64,000 nt of DNA from Parahaliea mediterranea (GCF_003402235.1 NZ_QEWO01000008.1:62001-126000), one strand, 5' to 3'. Shown: positions 42,964 to 51,815, counted from the stretch's first letter. A program made the numbers and translations. Notes: a model not told the origin generated them from the sequence alone.

Positions 42964-42990
42964 GCGCCACCCTCCCGGTGGCGCTTTTTT
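42964..42990 (+). terminator. Canonical intrinsic terminator with alternative pairing upstream
   Basis: GCGCCACC (42964-42971), loop CTCCC, GGTGGCGC (42977-42984), T6 (42985-42990): a perfect 8-bp G/C-rich stem. The 5' arm plus loop can also pair with 42863-42877 (GGGAG, two-base bulge, GGTGGCGC) over 13 bp, which would disrupt the terminator. Confidence 0.9.
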
Positions 42991-43105
42991 CTCTTGTCAT
43001 CACTATTGCGCTCTCACACGCAGTTTGCGTTATGCTCCCAGAACGGGCCCCGGCGACGGAACCAGCCAGACGGGCACCGGCATAACAGCACTGGGCAGGG
43101 AACGA

Positions 43106-44773
43106 ATGGCAACACTCCAGGATTTACTGCGGGATATTGAGTCCGCACCTGAGGGCCCGCAAATTGCGGCAATTTTTGATTTCGACGGCACCATCATCGC
43201 CGGCTACTCCGCCACCGTCTTCATCCGCGAACAGATACGCAGGGGCGACATCTCGCCCCGCCAACTTGTAGAACTCACCACCGCCATGACCAGCTTCGGC
43301 ATGGGCAACCTGGGGTTTTCCGCCATGATGGCGGTCAGCACCCAGTTCATGCGTGGCATCGAGGAATCGGTCTACGAAGAGGTGGGTGAAAAACTCTTCC
43401 GCGAGCAGATCGCCCGGCGCATCTACCCGGAATCGCGCGCGCTGATCCAGGCCCACCAGGCCAGGGGTCACACAGTAGCGGTGATTTCCTCCGCCACCCC
43501 CTACCAGGTAGAACCGGCCGCCCGTGATCTTGGCATTCCAAACGTACTGTGTACCCAGCTGGAGGTGAAAAAGGGCCGCTTTACCGGCCAGGTGCTCTCT
43601 CCCACCTGCTTTGGCCAGGGCAAGGTGGACGCCGCCGAGCAACTTGCCGCCGAGTACGGGGCGAATCTCGACAAGAGCTTCTTCTACAGCGACAGCACCG
43701 ACGACCTGCAATTGCTGGAGCGGGTGGGCAAACCGCGCGCCCTGAACCCCAGCGCGCGACTTGCCGGGGTGGCCAGCGACCGCCAGTGGCCGGTGGGGCG
43801 TTTTGGCAGCCGCGGGCGCCCAACGGTGTCCCAGTGGGTGCGCTCGGTGGCGGCCACGGTGAGCCTGGTACCGAGCTTTGCCGCGGGCCTGCCCATCTAC
43901 GCCCTGACCGGCTCGCGCCGCGACTCCCTCAACTTTTCCTTCTCCCTGTTTGCCGACACCGCCAGTGCCCTGATCGGCCTGCACCTGAACGTCACCGGCG
44001 AGGAACACCTGTGGAGCCACCGCCCCGCGGTGTTCATCTTCAACCACCAGAGCAAGGCGGATGTGGTGATCATGGCCAGCCTGCTACGACGCGACATTGC
44101 CGGCGTCGGCAAGAAGGAGATCAAAAAACTGCCGGTGATTGGCAAGGTGCTGGAAATGGGCGGCGTGGTGATGATCGACCGCGCCAACGCCAGGAGCGCC
44201 ATTGAAGCCATGGCGCCGCTGGTGGACGCTATGCGCGACGAAGGCAAGTCGGTGGCACTGGCCCCCGAGGGCACCCGCAGCGTCGGCCCGCGCCTGCAAC
44301 CCTTCAAAAAGGGCGCCTTTCACCTTGCCATGCAGGCCGGCGTGCCCATTGTGCCAGTGGTGATTCGCAATGCCGGCGATGTGGCGCCCAAGGGCGACTT
44401 TGTGTTCCGCTCGGCCACCGTGGATGTGGAAGTGCTGCCGCCGGTGGACACCAGCGAATGGCGCCGGGAAGACATCGACGAGCACGTTCGCGATGTGCGC
44501 AACCGCTTCCTGGCGGCCCTGCAACAGCCACTGGAAGACGCGCCGGCCCGGCAACAACGCCGGCGCGCGCCCACCAGGAAAAAGGCCGCGGGCGCCACCG
44601 CCGGGAGCGGCAAAACCAGGGCGCCAGCCAAGAAGAAAACACCGGCAAAAAAAAAGGCCGCAGCAAAAACTAAAAAAACCTCAACAAGCGCGGGGGGGCG
44701 CACCACCAGCAAGGCACGTCGCAGGGTAAGGCCCAAGGGCAGCGGCGGCAGTGCGACCAATCAGGGAGCGTGA
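43106..44773 (+). CDS. HAD phosphatase-PlsC acyltransferase fusion with lysine-rich tail
   Basis: A 555-residue fusion. Residues 1-~225 are a HAD-IB phosphatase (D25-F-D27-G-T, VISSATPYQVEP, FYSDSTDDLQLLERVG). Residues ~270-490 are a 1-acyl-glycerol-3-phosphate acyltransferase, which makes phosphatidic acid: NHQSKAD (H314, D319) and EGTRS (E388). The last ~80 residues are Lys/Ala/Pro-rich (PAKKKTPAKKKAAAKTKK), like histone H1 tails, and may bind acidic lipid heads or nucleic acid. HAD-PlsC fusions are known. The ATG follows CAGGGAACGA. plsB starts 3 bases after the stop, and a second possible promoter (TATGCT at 43031-43036) lies just upstream. Confidence 0.9.
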   Translation: MATLQDLLRDIESAPEGPQIAAIFDFDGTIIAGYSATVFIREQIRRGDISPRQLVELTTAMTSFGMGNLGFSAMMAVSTQFMRGIEESVYEEVGEKLFREQIARRIYPESRALIQAHQARGHTVAVISSATPYQVEPAARDLGIPNVLCTQLEVKKGRFTGQVLSPTCFGQGKVDAAEQLAAEYGANLDKSFFYSDSTDDLQLLERVGKPRALNPSARLAGVASDRQWPVGRFGSRGRPTVSQWVRSVAATVSLVPSFAAGLPIYALTGSRRDSLNFSFSLFADTASALIGLHLNVTGEEHLWSHRPAVFIFNHQSKADVVIMASLLRRDIAGVGKKEIKKLPVIGKVLEMGGVVMIDRANARSAIEAMAPLVDAMRDEGKSVALAPEGTRSVGPRLQPFKKGAFHLAMQAGVPIVPVVIRNAGDVAPKGDFVFRSATVDVEVLPPVDTSEWRREDIDEHVRDVRNRFLAALQQPLEDAPARQQRRRAPTRKKAAGATAGSGKTRAPAKKKTPAKKKAAAKTKKTSTSAGGRTTSKARRRVRPKGSGGSATNQGA

Positions 44774-44776
44774 CCC

Positions 44777-47191
44777 ATGGATCTGGCGCAAAAACTGCAA
44801 AAAGCCAGTGCCTGGCCGGCCATCGACGGCCAGGCAGTGGTCTTCGTACTGGACGCCCGCAACCGCTTTGAACTGGATTTACTGCGGATGTGGATCAGCA
44901 GCAAGGCCGGCAGCACAACCTGCAACGCCACCCAGGTCACCCTATCCCTGGCGGACGATAGCAAGGGCCTTGATGCCAGCCCGCTGCAGCCCGAACTGGA
45001 CGCCGCGGATGACACCGTCATCGCCCCGCTGCGGGTGGCCTGGACCCTCAGCCAGGCCGTGATCGAATCGGGCCCGCGCCTGCGCGACCTGGTGCTGGGC
45101 GACCCGCGCCAGCCCAACGCCCGGCGGGCGCGCAAGATTCTCGCCTCCCACCCCGAGCGCATGCACCTGGTGGCTGGCGCGCCGGACACCCTGGCCAACC
45201 TGCGCAGCCGTTACGAGCACAAATACCAGCGCCAGAGCCGCGATAACCGCGCCTCCTTCGCCATTTTCGTGGCGCGCCAGGCGGCCATTGTGCTGGACAT
45301 TGCCGAGCGGCGCCTGCAGGGCAGCCGCTACAAGGTGCCGCGCTATGTGGCCGAGAGCCTGCGCGCCAACCGCTCCTACAACGAGGCGGTGGAACAGCTG
45401 GCCAGTGAGTCCAACAAGAGCAAGGCCGAGCTGATGAAAGAAGCGGCGGGCTACATGAAGGAGATGATCTCCACCCCCAGCACCTTCTGGCTGGATGTGT
45501 ATGCCCGCTTCAACAACTTCTGCCTGCGCCTGGGCTACGAAGACCGCATCGTCTACGACCAGCAGGCCGTGGAGCAGATGAAAGCCCTGGTGCGCGACAA
45601 CCCCACCATGCTGCTGTGGACCCACAAGACTTACCTGGACGGCATGGTGGTGCCCAAGGTTTTGTACGACAACGACTTCCCCATGCCCCACATGTTCGGC
45701 GGCGCCAACATCAACTTTGCCGGCATCGGCTACCTGGTGCACCGCTCCGGCGGCATCTTCATCAAACGCAGCTTCCAGGACAACCAGCTCTACAAGCTGA
45801 CCCTGCGCCACTACATCGGCTACCTGATGGAAAAGCGCTTCCCGATGAACTGGTCCTTCGAAGGCACCCGCTCGCGCCTTGGCAAGCTGATGCCGCCGCG
45901 CTATGGCCTGCTCAAGTACGTGCTGGAATCCTGCCACGCCAACGACCTGGGCAATATCCACATCATCCCGGTCACCATCAGTTACGACCTGATCCGCGAT
46001 GTGGAGGAATACGCCACCGAACAGACCGGGCGCGGCAAGGGGGCCGAAAGCCTGCGCTGGTTTGTGGGCTACGTGCGCAGCCTGGCGCGCCCCATGGGCA
46101 AGGTGTACATGGATATTGGCAAGCCGGTCGTACTGGAAAAAGCCCCCAATCCCGACGACAGCCTGGCCCTGTCCAAGATTGCCTTCGAGGTGGCGGTGGA
46201 AGCCAACCGCGTCACCCCCATTACCTTTCCCTCCCTGGTGGCCATGAGCCTGCTGGGGGCCGCCCCCCGGGCCCTGACCGAAACCGAGGTCACCGAAGAT
46301 TTGAACCGCCTGCTTGGCTGGGCTGAGGCGCGCGGCCTGCGCATCTCCCCCGACTTCGACCGCGCCTACGCAGACCAGATGGACGGCCTGCTGGGCATCA
46401 TGATCGACGAGGGCATTGTCACCCACTTCGACGAGGGGCCGGAGATTGTCTACGGCGTGGCCCCCGAACAGCAGCCGGTGGCCAGCTACTACCGCAACAC
46501 CATCATTCACTTCTTCGTGAACAAGGCCATCATCGAACTGGCGCTGGTGAAGGCCAGCGAGAATGCCCGCAGCGCCCCGGTGGAAAACTTCTGGGCCGAG
46601 GTGGACAACCTGCGCGACCTGTTCAAGTTCGAGTTTTTCTACTCGCCCACCGCGCAGTTCCACCAGCAGATTCGCCAGGAACTGGAAAGCTACGACCCGC
46701 ACTGGGAAGACACCGTGCGCCTGGGGCGCAGCGGCTTTACCCGGCTGCTGGTGAACATGCGGCCATTGGTAGGGCACATGTCACTGCTGACCTATGCCGA
46801 AGCCTACTCGGTGGTGGCCGACCTCACCGCCCACCTGGAACCCGGCGACACCCTGGATGAGCAGGACTGCGTCAACCGCGCCCTCAAGCTCGGCCGCCAG
46901 GCCTACCTGCAGCGGCGCATCAGCAGCGAATCCTCCATCGGCAAGATCCTGTTCAAGAACGGCTACCAGCTGCTCAAATCGCGCCAGCTGACGGAGGGCG
47001 ACGGCGCTGAGCTGGCCAGCCGGCGCCGGGCCCTGGCCCGGGAGCTGCGCGATATCCTGCGTCGGCTGGACATGATCCGCGCCATCAGCATGGCCAACCG
47101 CGCCACCACCGAATACGAAACCAACGAAGCGGACGCCACCCTGCTGGCCTCCGCCGGCCGCGCCACCGCCAGCGGCAAGGGGGCAGTATGA
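44777..47191 (+). CDS. plsB: Glycerol-3-phosphate 1-O-acyltransferase (PlsB-like)
   Basis: An 804-residue membrane-associated acyltransferase that adds the first acyl chain to glycerol-3-phosphate. The catalytic HX4D motif is H283-K-T-Y-L-D288, followed by GGIFIKRSFQDN and EGTRSR (E362), then IIPVTISYDLIRD. Length is close to E. coli PlsB (807). It lies between the HAD-PlsC gene and gpsA, so substrate supply and the first two acylation steps are encoded together. The stop overlaps the gpsA start (ATGA). Confidence 0.92.
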   Translation: MDLAQKLQKASAWPAIDGQAVVFVLDARNRFELDLLRMWISSKAGSTTCNATQVTLSLADDSKGLDASPLQPELDAADDTVIAPLRVAWTLSQAVIESGPRLRDLVLGDPRQPNARRARKILASHPERMHLVAGAPDTLANLRSRYEHKYQRQSRDNRASFAIFVARQAAIVLDIAERRLQGSRYKVPRYVAESLRANRSYNEAVEQLASESNKSKAELMKEAAGYMKEMISTPSTFWLDVYARFNNFCLRLGYEDRIVYDQQAVEQMKALVRDNPTMLLWTHKTYLDGMVVPKVLYDNDFPMPHMFGGANINFAGIGYLVHRSGGIFIKRSFQDNQLYKLTLRHYIGYLMEKRFPMNWSFEGTRSRLGKLMPPRYGLLKYVLESCHANDLGNIHIIPVTISYDLIRDVEEYATEQTGRGKGAESLRWFVGYVRSLARPMGKVYMDIGKPVVLEKAPNPDDSLALSKIAFEVAVEANRVTPITFPSLVAMSLLGAAPRALTETEVTEDLNRLLGWAEARGLRISPDFDRAYADQMDGLLGIMIDEGIVTHFDEGPEIVYGVAPEQQPVASYYRNTIIHFFVNKAIIELALVKASENARSAPVENFWAEVDNLRDLFKFEFFYSPTAQFHQQIRQELESYDPHWEDTVRLGRSGFTRLLVNMRPLVGHMSLLTYAEAYSVVADLTAHLEPGDTLDEQDCVNRALKLGRQAYLQRRISSESSIGKILFKNGYQLLKSRQLTEGDGAELASRRRALARELRDILRRLDMIRAISMANRATTEYETNEADATLLASAGRATASGKGAV

Positions 47192-48192
47192 TCAGCCTGA
47201 AAGTCGGCCTGCTGGGCGGCGGGTCCTGGGGCACCACCGTGGCCAGCCTGGTGGCACGCAACGCCCCCATCACCCTGTGGGCGCGCAACCCCGACACCGT
47301 CACCGACATCAACAGCCACCACCGCAACCGCAAATACCTGGGGAGCGCCCCGCTGCCCGAACGCCTGCGGGCGAGTGCGGATATCGAGGAAACCGTGGCC
47401 GACGCCGACGTGGTGGTGATGGCCATTCCCTCGCAGAACTTCCGCCCGGTGCTGGAAGAAGTGAAGCAGCACATTCGGCCCTGGGTACCGGTGATCAGCC
47501 TGACCAAAGGGCTGGAGCTGGACACCCGTATGCGCATGACCCAGATCATCAACGACGTGCTGCCCGGCCATCCGGTCGGGGTGCTCACCGGCCCCAACCT
47601 GGCGCGGGAAATCATGGCCGGGCAGGCTGCCGCCAGCGTTGTCGCCATGACTGACAAGGTCATCCTCTGCGAGCTGCAGAAGCTGTTTAAAAGCGGCCTG
47701 TTCCGCGTGTACACCAACGATGACGTGATCGGCTGTGAACTGGGCGGGGTGCTGAAGAACATCATCGCCATCGCCGTGGGCATGGGCGACGGCCAGGGCG
47801 CCGGCGACAACACCCGCGCCGCCCTCATCACCCGTGGGCTGGCGGAGGTCACCCGCCTGGGCGTGGCCATGGGCGGGCGTCCGGAGACCTTTGCCGGCCT
47901 GGCCGGCATGGGCGACATGATCGCCACCTGCACCAGCCCCCAGAGCCGCAACCGGCACGTGGGCATTGAGCTGGCCAAGGGCCGCAGCATGGAGGCCATA
48001 GCGGCCGAGATGTTCATGGTGGCCGAGGGTGCCAAAAGCGCCCCCGCGGTGATGGCGCTGGCGCAGGAATACGGCGTGGAAATGCCCATCGCCCAGGACG
48101 TGTACCGGGTGGTCAGCGGCGACTCCACCGCCCTGCGGGCCTACCGCGGCCTGCTCCGGGTTGACCCGGGGGCCGAGCACGAACCCGGCTGA
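47188..48192 (+). CDS. gpsA: NAD(P)H-dependent glycerol-3-phosphate dehydrogenase
   Basis: A 334-residue cytoplasmic enzyme that reduces dihydroxyacetone phosphate to sn-glycerol-3-phosphate, the backbone for phospholipids. NAD-binding GLLGGGSWGTTVASLV is at the N terminus, followed by LTKGLELDTRMRM, VLTGPNLAREIM and the active-site block GGVLKNIIAIAVGMGDGQGA. The length is normal. Overlap with plsB (ATGA) links its expression to the acyltransferase that uses its product. Confidence 0.96.
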   Translation: MISLKVGLLGGGSWGTTVASLVARNAPITLWARNPDTVTDINSHHRNRKYLGSAPLPERLRASADIEETVADADVVVMAIPSQNFRPVLEEVKQHIRPWVPVISLTKGLELDTRMRMTQIINDVLPGHPVGVLTGPNLAREIMAGQAAASVVAMTDKVILCELQKLFKSGLFRVYTNDDVIGCELGGVLKNIIAIAVGMGDGQGAGDNTRAALITRGLAEVTRLGVAMGGRPETFAGLAGMGDMIATCTSPQSRNRHVGIELAKGRSMEAIAAEMFMVAEGAKSAPAVMALAQEYGVEMPIAQDVYRVVSGDSTALRAYRGLLRVDPGAEHEPG

Positions 48193-48360
48193 GGGCGCCG
48201 TATCATCACTACCATCGCCGCGTCAGCTGGGGCAGAATGGGCGGCACAGGGGTGGTAGGGCACCCCTGACCGGCACCTCCGACAGTGACGACCGAATGAT
48301 AACGATGTCGCCTGAAACCAAGCCTGCCCGCGGGCAGCCTGACCTGAAGAGAGTGAGACC

Positions 48361-49188
48361 ATGCGAATTGCTTGCGCGTTGGCGCTGGCCCTGCTGTGCT
48401 CAAGTGCAGCCCAGGCCGGCGCATCGAAGTTTAGTGGCCTGAATGGCAACCCCGGGTTGCGCTCTGCCTCGGCGCTGATTCTCGATGCCGAGGGCAACAT
48501 CATCTACGGCAAAGACACCGACACCGTGCGCTCCATTGCCTCCATCACCAAGCTGATGACGGCAATGGTGGTGCTGGACGCCGGCCTGGACCTGAACGAG
48601 CCCATCACCATTACCCGCGACGACCGCGACGCTGTGCGACTGACCGGCTCGCGACTGGACTACGGCGCCACCCTGCCCCGGCGCGAGATGATCCTGCTGG
48701 CGGTGATGTCGTCGGAAAACCGCGCCGCCAGCGCCCTGGGGCGCAACTACCCCGGCGGCCTTGGTGCCTTTGTCGAGGCCATGAACGCCAAGGCCAAGTC
48801 GCTTGGCATGACGCACAGCCATTTTGCCGACCCGGCTGGCCTTAGAACCGAGAATGTCTCCACCGCCGCCGACCTGGCGCGCATGGTGGCCGCCGCCGAC
48901 GACTACGACCTAATCACCGAGGCCAGCACCACCCAGCGCATGGAAGTGCGCCCCTTCCGCAACCGCGGCCCGCTGACCTACGGCAACACCAACCGCCTGC
49001 TGAAAAACGCCAACTGGGATATCGCCCTTTCCAAAACCGGTTACATCAACGAAGCCGGCCGCTGCCTGGTGATGAAGGCCAACATCGACGGCGAGGAGCT
49101 GTCCATTGTGCTGCTCAACTCCTTTGGCAAGCTCACGCCCTTCGGCGACTCCAACCGCCTGCGCAAGTGGCTGCTGGCCGGCACCTGA
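48361..49188 (+). CDS. pbpG: D-alanyl-D-alanine endopeptidase (PBP7-like)
   Basis: A 275-residue serine peptidase of the low-molecular-weight PBP class that cuts peptidoglycan cross-links in the periplasm. Signal peptide MRIACALALALLCSSAAQAG; active-site motifs S61-I-T-K64, S118-E-N120 and K225-T-G. The size matches PbpG rather than the longer carboxypeptidases. Upstream 168 bp hold its promoter region; the downstream gap contains a 14-bp repeat. Confidence 0.92.
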   Translation: MRIACALALALLCSSAAQAGASKFSGLNGNPGLRSASALILDAEGNIIYGKDTDTVRSIASITKLMTAMVVLDAGLDLNEPITITRDDRDAVRLTGSRLDYGATLPRREMILLAVMSSENRAASALGRNYPGGLGAFVEAMNAKAKSLGMTHSHFADPAGLRTENVSTAADLARMVAAADDYDLITEASTTQRMEVRPFRNRGPLTYGNTNRLLKNANWDIALSKTGYINEAGRCLVMKANIDGEELSIVLLNSFGKLTPFGDSNRLRKWLLAGT

Positions 49189-49210
49189 CCGGCAGTACCT
49201 TGCCGTTGTG

Positions 49211-49252
49211 GCCGGCCGCACCTAGCCGGCCGCACCTGGCCGGCCGCACCTG
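49211..49252. repeat. Three-copy 14-bp tandem repeat after pbpG
   Basis: GCCGGCCGCACCT followed by A or G, at 49211, 49225 and 49239. It lies 22 bases after the pbpG stop. No T tract, so not a terminator. Confidence 0.9.
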
Positions 49253-49320
49253 AACCCGCTTGACCCCATCACCGGAGGCTGAAACACTGGGCCACCATTT
49301 GCACTGTGAGGGTTCGGGTC

Positions 49321-50253
49321 ATGCTTAAACGGCGTCAGCTTCTGCAACTCAGTGCCACCGCGGCGGCGGCCGCTGGCCTCGGCCTCTCCATCCAGGGCCG
49401 GGCCAATACACCAGCCCTGATCACCAAAACCATTCCCAGCTCCGGCGAGGCCATTCCGGTGATCGGCATGGGCACCTCCCGCACCTTCGACGTGGACGCC
49501 TCCGACGAGGCCATTGCCCCCCTGCAGGACGTGCTGGCGGCCTTCTTTAAGGCCCAGGGCAGCGTGATCGACTCCTCCCCCATGTATGGCAAGGCCGAAT
49601 CCCGGGTGGGCGACATCCTGCGCAACATGGCGGCGCGCCCGCCAGTGTTTGCCGCCACCAAGGTCTGGACAGAGGGCCGCGAGGCCGGCATTACCCAGAT
49701 GGAAGAATCCGCCCGGCGCATGGCGGTGGAGAAATTCGACCTGATCGCCGTGCACAACCTCACCGACTGGCAGACCCAGCTGGACACCCTCAAGCGCTGG
49801 AAGGCCGAGGGCAAGGTGCGCTACATCGGCATTACCACCTCCCACGGCCGCGACCACGACGAGTTCCTGGAGGTCATGCGCTCGGAGCCCCTGGACTTTG
49901 TGCAGTTCAGCTACAACATCGACGACCGCGCGGCCGAGGAGGCCCTGCTGCCCACCGCCGCCGAACGCGGCATTGCCACCATGATCAACCGCCCCTTCCA
50001 GCGCGGCTCCCTGTTCGGCATCACCCGCGACAAGGCGCTGCCGGAGGTGGCCGCGGACATCGACTGCAACAGCTGGGGGCAGTTCTTCCTCAAGTTCATC
50101 CTCAGCCACCCGGCGGCCACCTGCGTGATTCCCGCCACCTCCAAGCTGCACCACATGGAAGACAACATGCAGGCCAACTTCGGGCGCCTGCCGGATGCCG
50201 CCCAGCGGGAGGAAATGCTGCGCGCCTTTGCCGCGTTGCAGGCTGATGCGTGA
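49321..50253 (+). CDS. Exported aldo/keto reductase (Tat-type signal)
   Basis: A 310-residue protein. The N terminus MLKRRQLLQLSATAAAAAGL is a twin-arginine-like signal, unusual for this normally cytoplasmic, NAD(P)H-dependent fold. The barrel shows VIGMGTSRTFD, VIDSSPMYGKAESRVGDIL with the catalytic Asp and Tyr, ATKVW with the Lys, and IAVHNL with the His. Substrate unknown. The ATG at 49321 is preferred over an upstream ATG at 49306 because it leaves a standard signal. Its stop overlaps the GTG of the next gene. Confidence 0.88.
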   Translation: MLKRRQLLQLSATAAAAAGLGLSIQGRANTPALITKTIPSSGEAIPVIGMGTSRTFDVDASDEAIAPLQDVLAAFFKAQGSVIDSSPMYGKAESRVGDILRNMAARPPVFAATKVWTEGREAGITQMEESARRMAVEKFDLIAVHNLTDWQTQLDTLKRWKAEGKVRYIGITTSHGRDHDEFLEVMRSEPLDFVQFSYNIDDRAAEEALLPTAAERGIATMINRPFQRGSLFGITRDKALPEVAADIDCNSWGQFFLKFILSHPAATCVIPATSKLHHMEDNMQANFGRLPDAAQREEMLRAFAALQADA

Positions 50254-51566
50254 GTAACACCCGGCCCGGCCCGCTGCAGCGGCTGTTGTCGCTGGCCTGC
50301 GACATTGAGCCCCGGGAAGTCACCGCCACCCTGACCTCCTTCGCCCTGGTGCTGGTGCTGATGGGCGCCTACTACCTGCTGCGCCCGCTGCGCGATGCCA
50401 TGGCCAGCGACTGGTCCGACGCTGAGGTGAGCTGGTTGTGGACCTTCACTTTCTTCTTCAGCGTGGTGGCCGTGTCCCTCTACGGCTGGGCGGTGACGCG
50501 CCTCAAATTCCACACTCTGGTGCCGGCGGTGTACGGCTTTTTTGCCGCCACCTTTGTGCTGTTCTACCTGGCCGCCGCCGGCGACAACCACCCGGTGCTG
50601 ATCGACAAAGCCTTCTACGTATGGATCAGCGTGTTCAGCCTGTTCCATATCTCGGTGTTCTGGAGCTTCATGGCAGACACCTTCTCCAAGCCCCAGTCCA
50701 AGCGCCTGTTCGGTTTTATTGGCGCTGGCGCCAGCGTGGGCGCCATCGCTGGCCCGGCCGCCGTTACCCTGCTGGCCGGCTCCGCCGGCACCGAGCCCCT
50801 GCTGCTGGTGGCCGCGGTGCTGCTGGTGCTGACCCTGCCCATCGTCGCCCTGCTGCAGCGGCTGAAAAACAGCGCCCTGCACAACACCGCCGTGGAGGTG
50901 GGCCGGGGCGATTTCGACTACGTGGGCGGCAACCCCCTGTCCGGCTTTGTGGCCTTCGTTAAAGACCCATACCTGCTTGGCATCGGTGTGTTTATCTTCC
51001 TGTACACCGCCCTCAGTTCGTTTGTGTACTTCCAGCTCAAGAACCTGCTGGCCGACTACGACGAAGCCACCCGCGCACAGATCTGGGCCAGCATGGACCT
51101 GGTGGTCAATACCCTCACCATTGTCATTGCCGCCTTTGCCACCGGCCGTATCGCCAAGCACCTGGGCCTGCCCTTTACCCTGGCCTGTGTGCCGGTGTTT
51201 ATCGGCGCCGGCATGCTGCTGCTGGCCGCGGCGCCCATGGTGCCGGTGGTGGTGGCCATCCAGATCGCCCGCCGGGCGGGCAATTACGCAATTTCCCGCC
51301 CGGCGCGGGAAATGCTGTTCACGGCGGTGGACCGGGAAACCCGCTTCAAGGCCAAGCCGGTGATCGACATTGTGGTGTACCGGGGCGGTGACATGATCAA
51401 CGCCTGGGGCTTTACGGCGCTGACCCAGGGGCTGGGGCTTGGCATGGCCGCGGTGGCGGGGGTGGGCGCGGTGATTGCCGGCGTGTGGGCGGCGGTGGGC
51501 ATCTATCTCGGCCGGCGATTTAATGACGGGCGGGATGCCATGGCACCCGGCGAAAGTGTGACCTAG
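50250..51566 (+). CDS. MFS-type transporter, nucleotide-translocase-like
   Basis: A 438-residue membrane protein with about twelve hydrophobic helices. TLTSFALVLVLMGAYYLLRP and RDAMASDWSDAEVSWLWTFT resemble the ATP:ADP antiporter (Tlc)-related branch of the major facilitator group, which also has SKPQSKRLFGFIGAGASVGA as a loop motif. These free-living homologues have no known substrate. Start GTG at 50250, overlapping the aldo/keto reductase stop (GTGA). The pair probably forms one operon. Confidence 0.8.
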   Translation: MSNTRPGPLQRLLSLACDIEPREVTATLTSFALVLVLMGAYYLLRPLRDAMASDWSDAEVSWLWTFTFFFSVVAVSLYGWAVTRLKFHTLVPAVYGFFAATFVLFYLAAAGDNHPVLIDKAFYVWISVFSLFHISVFWSFMADTFSKPQSKRLFGFIGAGASVGAIAGPAAVTLLAGSAGTEPLLLVAAVLLVLTLPIVALLQRLKNSALHNTAVEVGRGDFDYVGGNPLSGFVAFVKDPYLLGIGVFIFLYTALSSFVYFQLKNLLADYDEATRAQIWASMDLVVNTLTIVIAAFATGRIAKHLGLPFTLACVPVFIGAGMLLLAAAPMVPVVVAIQIARRAGNYAISRPAREMLFTAVDRETRFKAKPVIDIVVYRGGDMINAWGFTALTQGLGLGMAAVAGVGAVIAGVWAAVGIYLGRRFNDGRDAMAPGESVT

Positions 51567-51684
51567 ATCACTGTTGGTCTCCTTTACAGATTTGTGAAAG
51601 CCTTGGCAAACCCGCCGCAAAGTTCCAGACCTGAACCACAAACCCTAGCCACAACTCTCAGAAAACACTAGAAAAATCCTCATC

Positions 51685-51700
51685 TGGCACAGTCCTGGCT
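51685..51700 (+). promoter_or_regulatory. Sigma-54 (RpoN) type -24/-12 promoter for the PEP-CTERM gene
   Basis: TGGCACAGTCCTGGCT has GG and GC exactly 10 bases apart and matches the consensus TGGCAC-N5-TTGCW with one mismatch. The start of transcription would be ~51711, leaving a ~105-nt leader that contains a hairpin CACTGC/GCAGTG (51708-51724). No other gene starts in this 249-bp gap. Confidence 0.6.
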
Positions 51701-51815
51701 TGGTACTCACTGCAGCTCGCAGTGATGCGCCTGTTTACCTAGTTGCCAACTTCCCGGGCGCAACTCGCCAACTCTGACATGACAGTGCGCCTGGCTTTTA
51801 AAAAAGGAACGACAG

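Larger units (their letters stand above)
42797..42990 (+). ncRNA. Candidate structured RNA (standalone sRNA or attenuator leader)
   Basis: Between the promoter and a canonical terminator lies ~195 nt with no convincing coding frame and several perfect pairings. GAACAGCG (42796-42803) pairs with CGCTGTTC (42849-42856) around an inner hairpin that ends in six Ts. ACTCCAG/CTGGAGT (42911-42928, loop GAGG) is perfect. GTAAGCAC pairs with GTGCTTTAC (42937-42956, one bulge). GGTGGCGC (42870-42877) is identical to the terminator's 3' arm and can pair with its 5' arm instead. Six GGA triplets are present. I do not recognise a known RNA family. Whether it is read into the operon starting at 43106 is open. 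Confidence 0.6.

Noticed and set aside
42878-43105. N-terminal extension of the HAD-PlsC protein upstream of 43106
   Set aside because: It would have to be translated through the structured RNA and terminator; the ATG at 43106 starts a standard HAD N terminus.
44942-46777. 611-codon minus-strand frame opposite plsB
   Set aside because: Shadow frame without domains; the plus-strand plsB carries all catalytic motifs.
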